A stretch of 64,000 nt of DNA from Malania oleifera (lineage: Eukaryota > Streptophyta > Magnoliopsida > Santalales > Ximeniaceae): the NCBI RefSeq assembly GCF_029873635.1, contig NC_080420.1:120846719-120910718 (forward strand), in the 5' to 3' direction. The notes under the pieces are model-generated. The model saw only the letters and a list, made by a program, of their open reading frames with translations, was not told where the DNA came from and did no database searches. The first letter of the stretch is position 1. Each line of letters opens with the position of its first letter. Position numbers and translations under genes: made by a program. Shown piece after piece: positions 48,147 through 59,559 of this stretch.

Positions 48147-49934
48147 TGTAACGCCCCAAACCCTTAAACCTGGGTCCGACGGGTTATACCTGATAAAATC
48201 CTGATAATTCATAATTCATAATATATGCAGCGGAAAACACAAACATAATCTTCATATAACGTAATACCAGAGTTTACTAATTCTAACTATAATCCATAAT
48301 AAATCATCCATCACCTGTACTTCCATAAATCTACATAACTCCCAAAATATTTCAGTATTTTCATAATCATTCCTTACTCAATAACCTTAAAATATAAAAA
48401 CATAAAACATAAATATTTATACACCCCAAGGTTAACATAGAAATATACTCTTTTTCTTTTAATACTTCTCAAAAAGTCTAAAAACCCTCGAGCTCTTTAA
48501 GCTCGATCTCGAGAAAATCCTGAAAAAGATAATTTCATATTCGGGTGAAACACATCTCAGTAAGGGAATAAACAATATATTAAAATAGTGTGTGGCTCAC
48601 ATGAGTTTATATAACAACATAATATTTAATATTTGAAAATCGTCAACATAATTTCTGAAATCATTTTCTGAACCTAATCGATCACATACAAAAGATTTAA
48701 CCAACGAGATTACCCGAGGATAAGGGTGATTACCCGCTCATACAAGTAGCACTCCTCTGCTATGATATTTAGGTAATCCTAAGGTCACTGATAAAGCATA
48801 CCAGGGTACTCACCTTACTCAGTAAGCCCTCAAGTGTTAGATTGATCTCGTACTCACACCGTTCAACAATAGCTTACCGAAAAAGGCCCTAAGGATAGGG
48901 AAATCTACCGCTCATACAAGTAAGTTCCCTTTACCCTAGTACATTATGCAGCTACTATCACATCTGAAACTACTAGTGCACTCGCCTTACTCAGCAAGCT
49001 CTCAGGCGAAGAGTGCGCCCCGCCCAAACGTAACATGTTCTACATACATAAATACTTCTAATATCATAAGACATTATTCTTTTCTATCATTAGTCAATCA
49101 TACACATCCGTTCATGTTCATAACTTAAACATTACATTTCATTTCACTTTAAGTGACTCTTTCCCATTTTACATTGTTCACATTTCACATTTCATTTCCA
49201 TTTCATTCATTTCCCTTTTCATTTCATTTCATTTCATACTCAACATCTTTCAGTTGTTTTACCCAACATCTTTCAGCTGTCATACATTTACCCAGCATCT
49301 TTCAGCTGTTTTACCCAACATTTTTCAGTTGTTACACATTTACCCAACATCTTTCAACTATTTTACCCAATATCTTTCAACTGTTTTACCCAACATTTTT
49401 CAACTATTTACCCAACATTTTTCAGTTGTTTACATAATTGCATTAACACACACAAGCAGCATAGTCCATATCATGTTTTATTTACAATGCATTACTTACT
49501 TAACCTACATCTCATACATCTAACATATATTTGCACAAAATCTCATGCCACACAGTTTAGCAATAAAATTCATACATTGCTTGTAAAATAAGTCAACCAA
49601 CATTTAACATTTATATACTGAAAATATTTTTCATATCTTACATAATTATCCTGAAAATATTTTTTCACTTTCATCAGTTCATTTTCGCATATACATATCT
49701 AATAAATAACCCTAAACTCGAAAAAATATAATTTAAATAGTTGGCATTTTACCCATACCGAAACATATACACGTATATATAACACAATTTATTTTTTCAT
49801 TAAATTCATAAAAATTCTAGTTTAATATATATTTTTCCCCTTACCTAGTTTCTTGAACTACACCAACAGGGACCTCAAAAAATACCTGCGGCGCTCATCC
49901 GGACCTTGAATCAAAAATCCTAATTCCATTAAAT
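48147..49934 (-). repeat. G3 second LTR (truncated)
   Basis: It starts TGTAACGCCCC and matches the first LTR up to TTAATTCCATTAAAT, then changes abruptly to C3 sequence at about 49935; about 860 bp are missing. It carries the same ACCCAACATCTTTCAGCTG repeats (49240-49430). Confidence 0.82.
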
Positions 49935-52900
49935 GGGGCATGGCTGATTAAGAACTCGAATATTATCAAAAGAAAACAAATTAGAAGTCATATGATCTGA
50001 GACACCCAAATCAACAATCCATTTAGCATTAGAAAAAGAAGTAGAATGACAAGGGGCAAGGTTACCGGCAAAATTTCTAGGGTTGGTGTCCGAGGGTGAT
50101 AAAAGATCTAATAGTTGATGGTATTGTTCGTTGATGAGGCCAAGGACAACAATCTCAGAAGAAGTTGAAGAACCTATGACAGTGTTTGCAACCATTGAAG
50201 AACCAAATTTTCCATCAGGTGTTCCACGAGAATGAGACTTGTTGTTGGGATAACCGCGCAACCTATAATAGTTGGCTTTCCAATGACCATCACAGCCATA
50301 GTGGTCACATTTTGGATAACCACGCCCTCATCCCTTGCTATCAGAAGGATGAGAAAAATTACGATGAACCACCATGGCAACAAATTCTGTTGGAACACTA
50401 GAGATATGAAGAAGGTGCTGCTTCTCTTCTTGATGCAAAATTGAATAGACCTTGGTAACAGAAGGTAAAGGATCCATGGCCAAAATTTGGCCATGAATTG
50501 AAGCATATAAGTCATATAGCCCCATCAAAAGCTGAAAAACACACTCAGTGTCTTGCATTCGGGTTAATTCTTTTAAGACACCACAAGTGCACTGTGGTGT
50601 GGAGGCAAGCAAGGAGAGTTCATCCCAATGACCTTTAAGTATTGTAAAATATACAGAGATGGTCATGGAGCCTTGGGTGAGAGTACCAATGTCATGCTTC
50701 AACTTGAAAATTCTAGGATTGTTGCTTAGAGAGAAATGATCATCAAGATCTAGCCATACATCACGGGAGCATTCATGATAGATCAAACTATGAATAATGG
50801 AATTGAGGATATCCATGATAAGATTATATCACTGCAACATTCCTATTGACCTTATTGGTCATATCCCATTTTGATTATGACAAATACGCTAATATTTAAT
50901 GGTTGATTAGTTTGTGTGCAGGACCAATCAAAAGTATCATATGGTGCACGCACATGACACATGAAGTGAAGACCTGAAGACCCTGAAAATTATTTCATGT
51001 TGTATTGTAATTTAATCCTTTATTTGGGTCTGTAATAGTAACATAGGAACATAGTCTATAATAATTAATGCCTTACCTACATGGTAGGATAGATAAGCTC
51101 AAGACCATAAATGGACCTCAGGGAACACCCTTCAATCAACCGAAGTCGACCGACGCTGGATTTTTTTGGTGTCCTAAAGAAGACCTAGACTGACCTTAGG
51201 ACCCATAAATCTACATAAAAAAGTTTCCTATTGCATTAAAAATAAACATTATATGAATAGGGTGAATGTATAAGGGAGTTGGAACTGAAATGCATTAAAA
51301 ATGCATGTTTGGTTGATCGAACTTTCACAGTATAAATCATTGGGTCGACCGTACTGTACCAAGTTCATATGACTTGGTCGACCGAACTCCCACCAAGTCA
51401 ACGTTTGACTCCTCGGTCGACCGACCAGATTTAAATGGGCAACGCTCTGATTGACCGAACCCACACGTGGGAGAATCCAACGTCCTAGTCGACCGAACTT
51501 CATAGTTCAAAATTACATGGTCGATAAAACTACGCAGAAATGAAAAATCGCCTTTGGGAACCTTAATTTGGTTGACTGAACTTTCAGTTCAAATTTTACC
51601 CGGTCAACCGAACTTGGTCACCTGGTCAACCGAACATCAAGCCCGGTCGACCGGTGCTCTTGGGTTGGAAAATTTTTTATCACAGTTAAATTTTTTAAAT
51701 TGGGTTAATGGTGTTAAAATGCTTTTAAACAATCCTAATAATACCCTATGTGTCCTGAACGGTTATATTTTTGGGAAAATCTATATATACCCCTTCATTT
51801 GCAAAAAATAGCATGAGATTAGCAATAATAATTAGCAAATATCCTCTAATTTTCAAAAAGTCAAAATCTCATATTCAAGTCATACACTACTCCTCTTGCT
51901 CTTTTATATTGCAAATACTTCTTTGTAAGAGTATTCTTGTGTTTTATCTCATCAAACTTAAACTCTCTCTTGCTTGTTTTAATTGAGATTTATTTTTCAC
52001 AGAGAGTAAGCTTATAGTTTTTCTAGGGGCCTTCGTAAATAAGTCTTCCATAAAAAAACTTCTTAGGGCTTCTGAGTTTTACATTTTCATTACAATACTC
52101 AAGAGTTCAGATTGTATTTTGGTTGTGAAATAATATTTTACAAATCGATTTCAAATGTCTTTTGTGGTTTATTTTGAGAAAAATATTTGTTGAAGGTATT
52201 TGAAGTGTGCTTGAAGATAAATTCTATTTTACAAACCAATTTCAAATATTTCTTGTGATTTATCTTGAGAAAAATATTTTGAGATATTTGTTAGCGTGCT
52301 GAAAATCTTTTTGCTATACCTTTTGATTGAGATTATCATTTTATTACAAAGATCAAATAAATATTTTACAAACCATTTTTGAATATCTATTGTGGTTTAT
52401 ATTGAGAAAAATTATTTATTGAGATATTTGAAGTGTGCTTGTGATCTTTGTTTATGCATTGTGATTGAAATCATTTTTTGACACAAAAATCATATCATTT
52501 ACACTCTCACGCACTGATTGCAATATTTGCATAATTATTTGAGAGTAAACACTTAGACTACACTGAGCTTATCAAATCTTATCTTTTGGTAGTGTATTGA
52601 TTATACTGTGCGTATTATAGTACATATCTGCTTGTGAAGAAGCGTATTTCCGTGTACAAAAATTTCACATCATTTGTTGTATTCCAAGCGTGGGCCTGAA
52701 GTGGGAGACTAACCCTGTGAAATAGTCTCAGACTGGCTTAAACCCGGTTAGGAAAGTTAGGTGTGCCATCCTAGTAAGGCGTGTTGGTTGAAGTCAGCCC
52801 CTTTAATTGACCTGGTTGTAACTGGTGCTGCTCCACCCATTTAAGTGAGCCATAGTGGAATCCTTGTGCTGGTATAGCCAAGGCGAGGACGTAGGCACTT

Positions 52901-53350
52901 TGGCCGAACTTCGATAACATATCGAGTGTATCATTTACTTTTTCCACGTTTTACTTTACTGCACATGTATGTTTATTTATTTATTGCATAGACTGACCCT
53001 AGGTTGTGTAATACTGTTGTTAAACCAATTGACCTAGGCAATAATTTTTTAAATACCCAATTCACCCCCCTTCTTGGGATTGCACCAAAGCTAACAGTTC
53101 CCACAATTGAGTTTTTTCTGAGGAGGACGTTGGTTTGGGGAGGGTAACATTAACGAAACCAAACTTATTTTTGGCATTCAAGGCCATTTTCATGGCTTTC
53201 TTCTAGGTAGGATAGTTGTAACCATTAAGAAGGGTGGAGACTAGGATGGCACCTGGGTGATCGGTAGAATGGAGAAAATATGGAGAAGACACATTCGGAA
53301 TTGATGGGGATGTTGGATTGGAGGAGGAGACCTCCAGAGATGTGATGTTG
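49935..53350 (-). pseudogene. C3: Copia gag-protease fragment, minus strand, split by S3
   Basis: From right to left: the gag N-terminus at about 53330-53102 with YFLHSTDHPGAILVSTLLNG, a stop in place of the usual Trp, then KKAMKMALNAKNKFGFVNV. After S3, gag continues at 50838-50328 (HECSRDVWLDLDDHFSLSN, then LMGLYDLYASIHGQILAM) and ends in a protease start, WIVDLGVSDHMTSNLFSF (about 50021), where DSGASDHM is usual. Integrase and RT are missing, cut at the G3 junction. Confidence 0.8.
50844..53096 (+). mobile_element. S3: solo LTR of a SIRE-like Copia element
   Basis: 2253 bp from TATTGACCTTATTGG to GCACCAAAGCTAACA, with TSD ATTCC/GTTCC (50839-50843 and 53097-53101, one mismatch). The start resembles the C2 LTR. 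The end AATTCACCCCCCTTCTTGGG and the U5 block GCGAGGACGTAGGC...GGCCGAACTTCG match the C2 LTR layout. It holds a large GGTCGACCGAAC array at about 51133-51655 and TATA (CTATATATACC) at about 51779. Confidence 0.85.
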
Positions 53351-53969
53351 GATATGATTGCAGAAGAAAGAATTCAAACGGTGTTGAATAAAAAGTATAT
53401 GTAGAGAACCTTCTCTGATACTGTGTCAAAGCTGAAGAAGGACTCTTTTCTATATCAAATATTCAACGTTACAGTTTGTATATAATACATGAGAAAGGGA
53501 ACAAGATCCCAAGAATAATGCCTAAATATCTGCTCTAATAGTTGTACAATAATCTATAGATGGAAGGTGAAGATATTTCTCTAATAAAACCAAACATAAA
53601 GAGTGACTAAGGAGAGAGAAGATCAAATAATTTCCACATAATAGAGACTTGATAAATAGTAATTAGAAGGAAAGAAGAATTAAGTGCATTGAAGATGGGT
53701 TGTCTCGTTGGAAATAAAATGAGGTATATCTTGAATTACATTTATTATTCTTTTTTCATTATGGTTCATAAAATAAGCTAGAGATCCTTACGGAAATTTT
53801 CAAACACCCTAACCAGAGGATAGAACCAATTTTCACAATGAACTTTTTGTAAAGATCATCCCGTCAACAAAAGAACTTTCAATGTTGAATCAATATTTAA
53901 AAGGGTCACATTACATCGTGTCTTATGGTTGGGCTAGTGTAAGTCTTACTGCAAGAGACAATGTGATAT
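53351..53969. other. probable C3 LTR remnant and flank
   Basis: On the minus strand CAGTATCAGAG at about 53410-53421 resembles a primer site. The sequence to its right may be the C3 5' LTR, ending TTTGACA there. I cannot place its other end. No gene is seen. GATAT at 53965-53969 is the TSD of C4. Confidence 0.4.
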
Positions 53970-54160
53970 TGTTGGCGTAAGTCCCGCAATTAGCCAGCTA
54001 TGGAAATCTTATATTTAGGAATTCCTTCATTCAAGGGTCAAACATGATTGTAGCTGTAAATATTGTACAGACATATAATAGCTTCCTAAAATAGTTTCTT
54101 GTATCTCTATATCTTGTACTCAATTTTATAGAAATGCATGAATGAAAGTTACGTTTGACA
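53970..54160 (+). repeat. C4 5' LTR
   Basis: 191 bp, TGTTGGCGTAAG...ACGTTTGACA, directly followed by the primer site. Confidence 0.93.
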
Positions 54161-54275
54161 TGGTATCAGAGCATGAACTTGGGTTCCCTATTTTTTTATC
54201 AGGCAGTGGTCAAGATTTTGTTCGGCCTTCATGGCTGACTCCACCAAAAAAATCCTGGATAATCTAACATAAAAA

Positions 54276-55420
54276 ATGACGGAGGTTTTGTCAAGGGTCC
54301 AGACCTCTTCCTTTCCCATCACTGATTCCCCGATGGTTCCAATCAGCATCAAGTTGGATGGTTCCAACTATGGATTATGGTCCCAGGTTGTTAAGATGTA
54401 TATCTCAGGAAAAGACAAACTGGGATACATCAACGGAGACTACCCCCAACCTCCAGAAACCGACCCCTCCTTTCATAAGTGGCGCACTGAGAATGCCATA
54501 GTGAAAGGCTGGTTGATCAACTCCATGGATCATTCCTTGGTCATGAACTTTATTCGCTACCCAATGGCTAAGCAGGTATGGGATTCTGCTGCCACAACAT
54601 ACTTCGATGGAACTGACACCTCGCGAGTATACGAGCTCCGACGTCGTGTATCCCGAATGAAACAAGCAGGCGGATTTATAGAAAAATACTATAACGATCT
54701 ACAGGGTTTGTGGCGAGAGATCGATTTTCTTCGAATCCAATGAAATGTGCAACTGACATACAAAGCTACAACTCCATTTTACAGGAGGAGCGAGTATACA
54801 CTTTTCTTGACAGACTAGATGATCGATTGGATCATGTTCGGAGCGATGTTCTTCACCTGAAACCTTTCCCTTCAATTGAGCAGGCATATGCTCACGTTCG
54901 AAGGGAAGATCTCCGACAATCTGTGGTGATATCTGGAGCAGAAGCAGTGGCTAGTGGTGCTGTTATGGCCAACAAAGGCGTGAAATCTGGCCATTCACAA
55001 AAGTATGGGTCCTCCTCACGATCCAAAGGTCATTCTGATGGGAATAAATGCACTCACTATGGGAGTGCAAAACACACTCGGGAAACCTGTTTCAAATTAC
55101 AGGGCTACCTAGACTGGTCGCACGAATTACAAGCCCGAAAGAAACGAGATGCTCCTGCAACTGAAGACGTTCCAGGTCGAGCAGCGATGGCCACGGCTAA
55201 ATCTCAACTCTCTCTTATTCCCGTGGTTGAACCATCTACCTCAACCCCAGATCAAGGTAATTGTGGTCAAGTTTTTTGCAGCTCTACTACTCGGAATGAT
55301 GGTGCCTGGATTATCGACTCCGGAGCGACAGATCATATGACTTTGATCCAAATGACTTCTCCAACACAACTCAATCACGGAGGACTTGCATTGCCAATGC
55401 CAATGGGGCCACTTACCTAG
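54276..55420 (+). pseudogene. C4 gag and protease (frameshifted)
   Basis: ATG 54276 opens a 155-codon stretch with the Copia gag core (SIKLDGSNYGLWSQVVKMYI, AIVKGWLINSM, RYPMAKQVWDS). A frameshift near 54720-54745 moves to the frame ending at 55420 (YTFLDRLDDRLDHVRSDVL, AYAHVRREDLRQ). Its zinc knuckle CTHYGSAKHTRETC has Tyr in place of the second Cys. The protease motif WIIDSGATDHMT lies at about 55308-55343. Another frameshift follows. Confidence 0.87.
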
Positions 55421-55439
55421 TCACAGGGGCTGGAACCGT

Positions 55440-56620
55440 GCCCCTATCTCCCTCTCTCTCTCTCTAACTCACACACTTCTTGTTCCATCTCTCTCCAACA
55501 AATTGATGTCTGTGAGTCAAGTTACTGAAGAGCTTAATTGTGTTGTGCTGATATACTCTACTTTTTGTCTTCTTCAGGATGTTCTCAGCAAGGAGATTAT
55601 TGGGCGTGGTACTAAGAGGGGGGGACTGTACTACCTTGATGACTTCAGTCCAGGCAAAGCAAATCACACGCACCATCAAACCAGTCGCCATAAACGACAG
55701 ATTTGGTTATGGCCTAAGCGCTTAAGGCACCCATCATTCGGCTATCTCCGGCATCTACTCCCATATTTATTTTCCCATTTGCAGAATGTGGACTTTAAAT
55801 GTGATACATGTATCAAGGCTAAAAGCCAACGAGTTTCTTATCCAGTTAGCTTGAATTAAACTAATATTCTACTTGCATTGATACACTCTGATGTGTGGGG
55901 ACCATCCTCGATACATACTTCCTTTGGTCACCGTTGGTTTGTAATTTTTGTCGACAATTGTACTCGAATGACATGGCTCTATCAGCTAAAAACCAAAGAC
56001 AACTTTTTCACCATTTTTCAAGCATTTCATGCCATGGTTCAGACTCAATTCTCTTCCAAGATAAAAATTCTTCATTCCGATAATGGTGACGAATTCATCA
56101 ACCAAAGATTTCAGGCCTATTTCCAACAACATGGCCTCCTCCATGAGACCTCATGCTCTCAAACACCACAACAAAATGGTGTCGCCGAGAAGAAAAATCG
56201 GCATAGTTTGGAAACATCTCGTGCCCTACTCCTTGGAGCAATGGTGCCGAGTTGCCATTGGGGGGATGCTGTGGCTACTGTAGTGTACTTAATCAACTGT
56301 ATGTCATCTAAAATTTTACACTTTAAAACCCCCTTACAAATCCTCTCTACCCATATATCCCTTCCCTCAATATTGATGCTTCCTCCTAGAATTTTCGGGT
56401 GTGTTGCTTTTTTCCACCTCCACAAGAATCAACGTACCAAACTGGACCCATGCTCCGTTTGGTGCTTATTTTTGGGATATGGTTTACATAAAAGAAGGCT
56501 TCCGTTGCTATGACCCCACTACCAGCCGAACCTATATCACCATGGACGTTACATTTCTTGAGTCCGAGAATTTCTATCCTTCACTGGTACCCAATTCTTC
56601 CCTTTAGGGGGAAACTCAAG
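55440..56620 (+). pseudogene. C4 integrase region (frameshifts)
   Basis: The pre-integrase part is at 55500-55859 (LRHPSFGYLRHLLPYL and CDTCIKAKSQR). The core runs 55878-56513: IHSDVWGPSSI (D about 55884), ILHSDNGDEF (D about 56077) and QTPQQNGVAEKKNRH (E about 56188), so all three catalytic acidic residues are present. A frameshift at about 56460-56510 leads to the C-terminal part in another frame, to about 56607. Confidence 0.86.
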
Positions 56621-56873
56621 TAGAAGAAACGAATTGGATGATGGCACCCGTAGGTGAGCATAGAACTGGAAATAGAGAGGTTGAACCGCATGAGGTACCA
56701 CCAGAGATTGAATATGTCGAATTGAGGAATGATGAAGCTGAAGAACCTGGAAATGAAGAAGCCAAAAATGAAGAAGCAGAAAATACAGAGTACCCTCAGT
56801 ACCCAAAGACCCTCCTCCTCCTGAGAATGTCCCTGAGGTAAGTACTCCTGTTGCACCTTTACATGCTAATATT

Positions 56874-58589
56874 TTGGATTCTTCTACTGGTTATGTGTTG
56901 CCTTTTAGACACAATCATGGGAAACCACCGAACAGATACAGCCCAGATGAAGAAGGAAGGAAGTCCAAATACCCAATTGCAAATTATGTATCTACTCAAG
57001 GTTTGTCCAAGCCGCTCAAGACTTTCACTCAAACACTATCCTCCTGCCATATTCTCAGTAGTGCTAAAGAGACGTCATCTGATCTAGAGTGGGTGCAAGC
57101 AATGCAAGAAGAACTAGAAGCCTTAAAGAAAAATAATATCTGGAAGTTGGTCCCATTACCGGAAGGAAAAAAAATAGTGGGATGCAAATGGGTGTTCTCT
57201 ATAAAGTACAAGGCTGATGGATCAATTGACCGATACAAGGTGAGACTTGTGGCGAAGGGTTTTACCCAAACGTATGGCATAGACTACTTAGAAACCTTCT
57301 CACCAGTAGCTAAACCGAATACCGTTAGAGTCTTACTATCTCTTGCAGCAAATTTGGACTGGCCACTACATCAACTCGACGTGAAGAATGCTTTCGTTCA
57401 TGGCAACCTTGACGAGGAGGTATACATGGATATCCCGCCAGGATATACAGGATCGGCTAGGAACAAAATTGTTTATAAACTAGAGAGGGCATTGTATAGA
57501 CTAAAACAATAACCGCGAGCATGGTTTGGCCGACTTAGTTCAGCTATGAGGAAGTATGGCTATCGCCAAAATAACTCTGACCATACTCTCTTCCTGAAAC
57601 ACCGACAAAGCAAGGTGACAGCATTAATAGTCTATGTGGATGATGTGATAATTACGGGGGATGACGCTGATGAGATCTCGAGGCTACAAGAACAATTGTC
57701 TACTGAATTTGAAATGAAAAACTTGGGAGGGCTTAATTATTTTCTAGGAATAGAGGTGGCGAGGTCAAGAAAAGGCATATTCCTCTCTCAGCGGAAATAC
57801 GTACTAGACTTATTAACAGAAGTGGGATTACTAGAGTGTAAACCTATGGATACGCCGATTGTGCAGAACCATAAGCTTGGAGAATATTCGGACCAGGTGC
57901 CGGCCGATAAGGTGAGGTATCAAAGACTAGTGGGGAAGCTCATTTACTTATCTCACACTCGTCCAGACATTGCTTACGTCGTAAGTGTGGTAAGCCAATT
58001 TATGCATAATCCGAGTGAAGACCATATGGGTGCCATAATTCAAATTCTCCGCTATCTAAAGTCATCACCAGGAAGAGGATTAATGTTCTCCAAGAATGCT
58101 CATCTGAAGATTGAAGGGTACACGGATGCGGACTGGGCTGGGAATATCTTGGATAGAAAGTCTACTTCAGGCTACTTTACATTTATTGGAGGCAACTTGG
58201 TTACATGGAGGAGTAAAAAGCATAAGGTGGTAGCATTATCCAGCGCTGAAGCTGAGTTCCGAGGCATGGCGAAAGGATTATGTGAGCTTCTTTGGCTTAG
58301 AGGATTGCTAACAGAGGTCGGTTTTCCTACTGACTCTACAATGAATTTATTCTGTGATAACAAAGCTGTCATCGACATATCTCACAACCCAGTTCAACAT
58401 GACTGCACCAAGCACGTGGAGACAGACCGACATTTCATCAAACAGAACCTAGAAGAGAAGATCATTCAATTCTCTTTCATTAAATCTGAAGATCAGTTAG
58501 CTGACATTCTTACCAAGGTAGTTTCCAGCAAAAACTTCAATGACTCACTTGACAAGTTAGGTGTTAGAGATATCTACACACCAACTTGA
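56874..58589 (+). pseudogene. C4 reverse transcriptase and RNase H (single stop)
   Basis: One frame runs from 56874 to TGA 58589 and is broken only by TAA at about 57510, inside the conserved LYRLKQ-PRAW block. [41 protein letters not shown], intact YVDDVIITG at 57633-57659, GGLNYFLGIEVARS. RNase H: EGYTDADWAGN, ALSSAEAEFRGMA, DNKAVIDISHNPVQHDCTKH, EDQLADILTK. It is almost complete. Confidence 0.9.
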
Positions 58590-58596
58590 GGGGGAG

Positions 58597-58787
58597 TGTT
58601 GGCGTGAGTCCTGCAATTAGCCAGTTATGGAAATCTTAGATTTAGGAATTCCTTCATTGAAGGGTCAAACATGATTGTAGTCATAAATATTGTACAAACA
58701 TAGAATAGCTTCCTAAAATAGTTTCTTGTATCTCTATATCTTATACTCAATTTTATGGAAATGCATGAATGAAAGTTACGTTTGACA
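58597..58787 (+). repeat. C4 3' LTR
   Basis: 191 bp, preceded by the purine tract and followed by TSD GATAT. Confidence 0.93.
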
Positions 58788-59559
58788 GATATAACCTAAC
58801 AATTGGTCATGTGGCAATAAAATCGCTCCATCCAAAACCACTCATCAAAAGAATGAGAGAGTAGAATGAAATCAAAACCTAACAATTGGACATGCAGCGC
58901 TAAAGTCACTCCATCCAAAAATAGTCAACAACTAGTCATCAAAAGAACAAAAGAAAGTAGAAAGAAATGAGAATGCTAAACAAAATCATATGGCAGTGCT
59001 CATTTTAACTCATCAACCCTAATTTAAAAAAGAATAAACAACAACCATTTTGTTGCATTAGGTGCAAAGTGTTAACAGAAATGGAAAATTGCTATGTATT
59101 CTCCGTATTTTTATTTATGAATGCTGTGTCTATATGTAGACTTTACATGAGGAATCAAGGAATATAAAATGGTTACAATTAACAGAAAAGAATATATTTT
59201 GGTTACAATCTATTCTGCTGTAGCTGAGCTGTGTATAGGAGCACATAGTCTAATACGAACGAGTGGAAGAAAGAAGGAGATTACAAGAAACAAAGTTTAC
59301 AGATCAAAACCAACACATTTCAGAGAAGCCTACTTCCAAAATTCTTTTGAGGGGTGCTTTGACGCCATTGCATAACTGAAAGGGGTTGATTTCCAGGGTA
59401 TAGACGCTACTGCTTTTAACATCCATAGTTGCACCAATAAAGTTTTGTTGATGTAGACAGGAGAAAAAATATACACACATTAAGCTAAGCTGCCACATTC
59501 AGGGGGCTTACCTCCTAGACGTAGAGCTGATTTCTTCAATACTAGGAGTTGAAACTACA
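58788..59559. other. 3' flank of CBP60 copy 2
   Basis: It holds an imperfect tandem duplication of about 80-85 bp at about 58795-58960 (repeat start ATAACCTAACAATTGG / AAAACCTAACAATTGG). From about 59322 it matches window positions 1-238, so the shared duplicated unit ends at or before 59322 on this side. No gene is seen. Confidence 0.6.

Larger units (their letters stand above)
53970..58787 (+). mobile_element. C4: compact full-length Copia element with 191-bp LTRs
   Basis: LTRs 53970-54160 and 58597-58787 (TGTTGGCG...GTTTGACA), TSD GATAT at 53965-53969 and 58788-58792, primer site TGGTATCAGAGC at 54161-54172, purine tract TTGAGGGGGAG at 58586-58596. By eye the LTRs differ at about 12 of 191 positions. 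The coding order is Copia. Lineage is not certain; the integrase and short LTRs suggest an Ivana-like group. It is the best-preserved retrotransposon in the window. Confidence 0.94.

Noticed and set aside
49153-49523. Ser/Phe-rich frames as secreted peptides
   Set aside because: Translation of the tandem repeats in the G3 LTR; the parallel frame at 15852 shows the same artefact.
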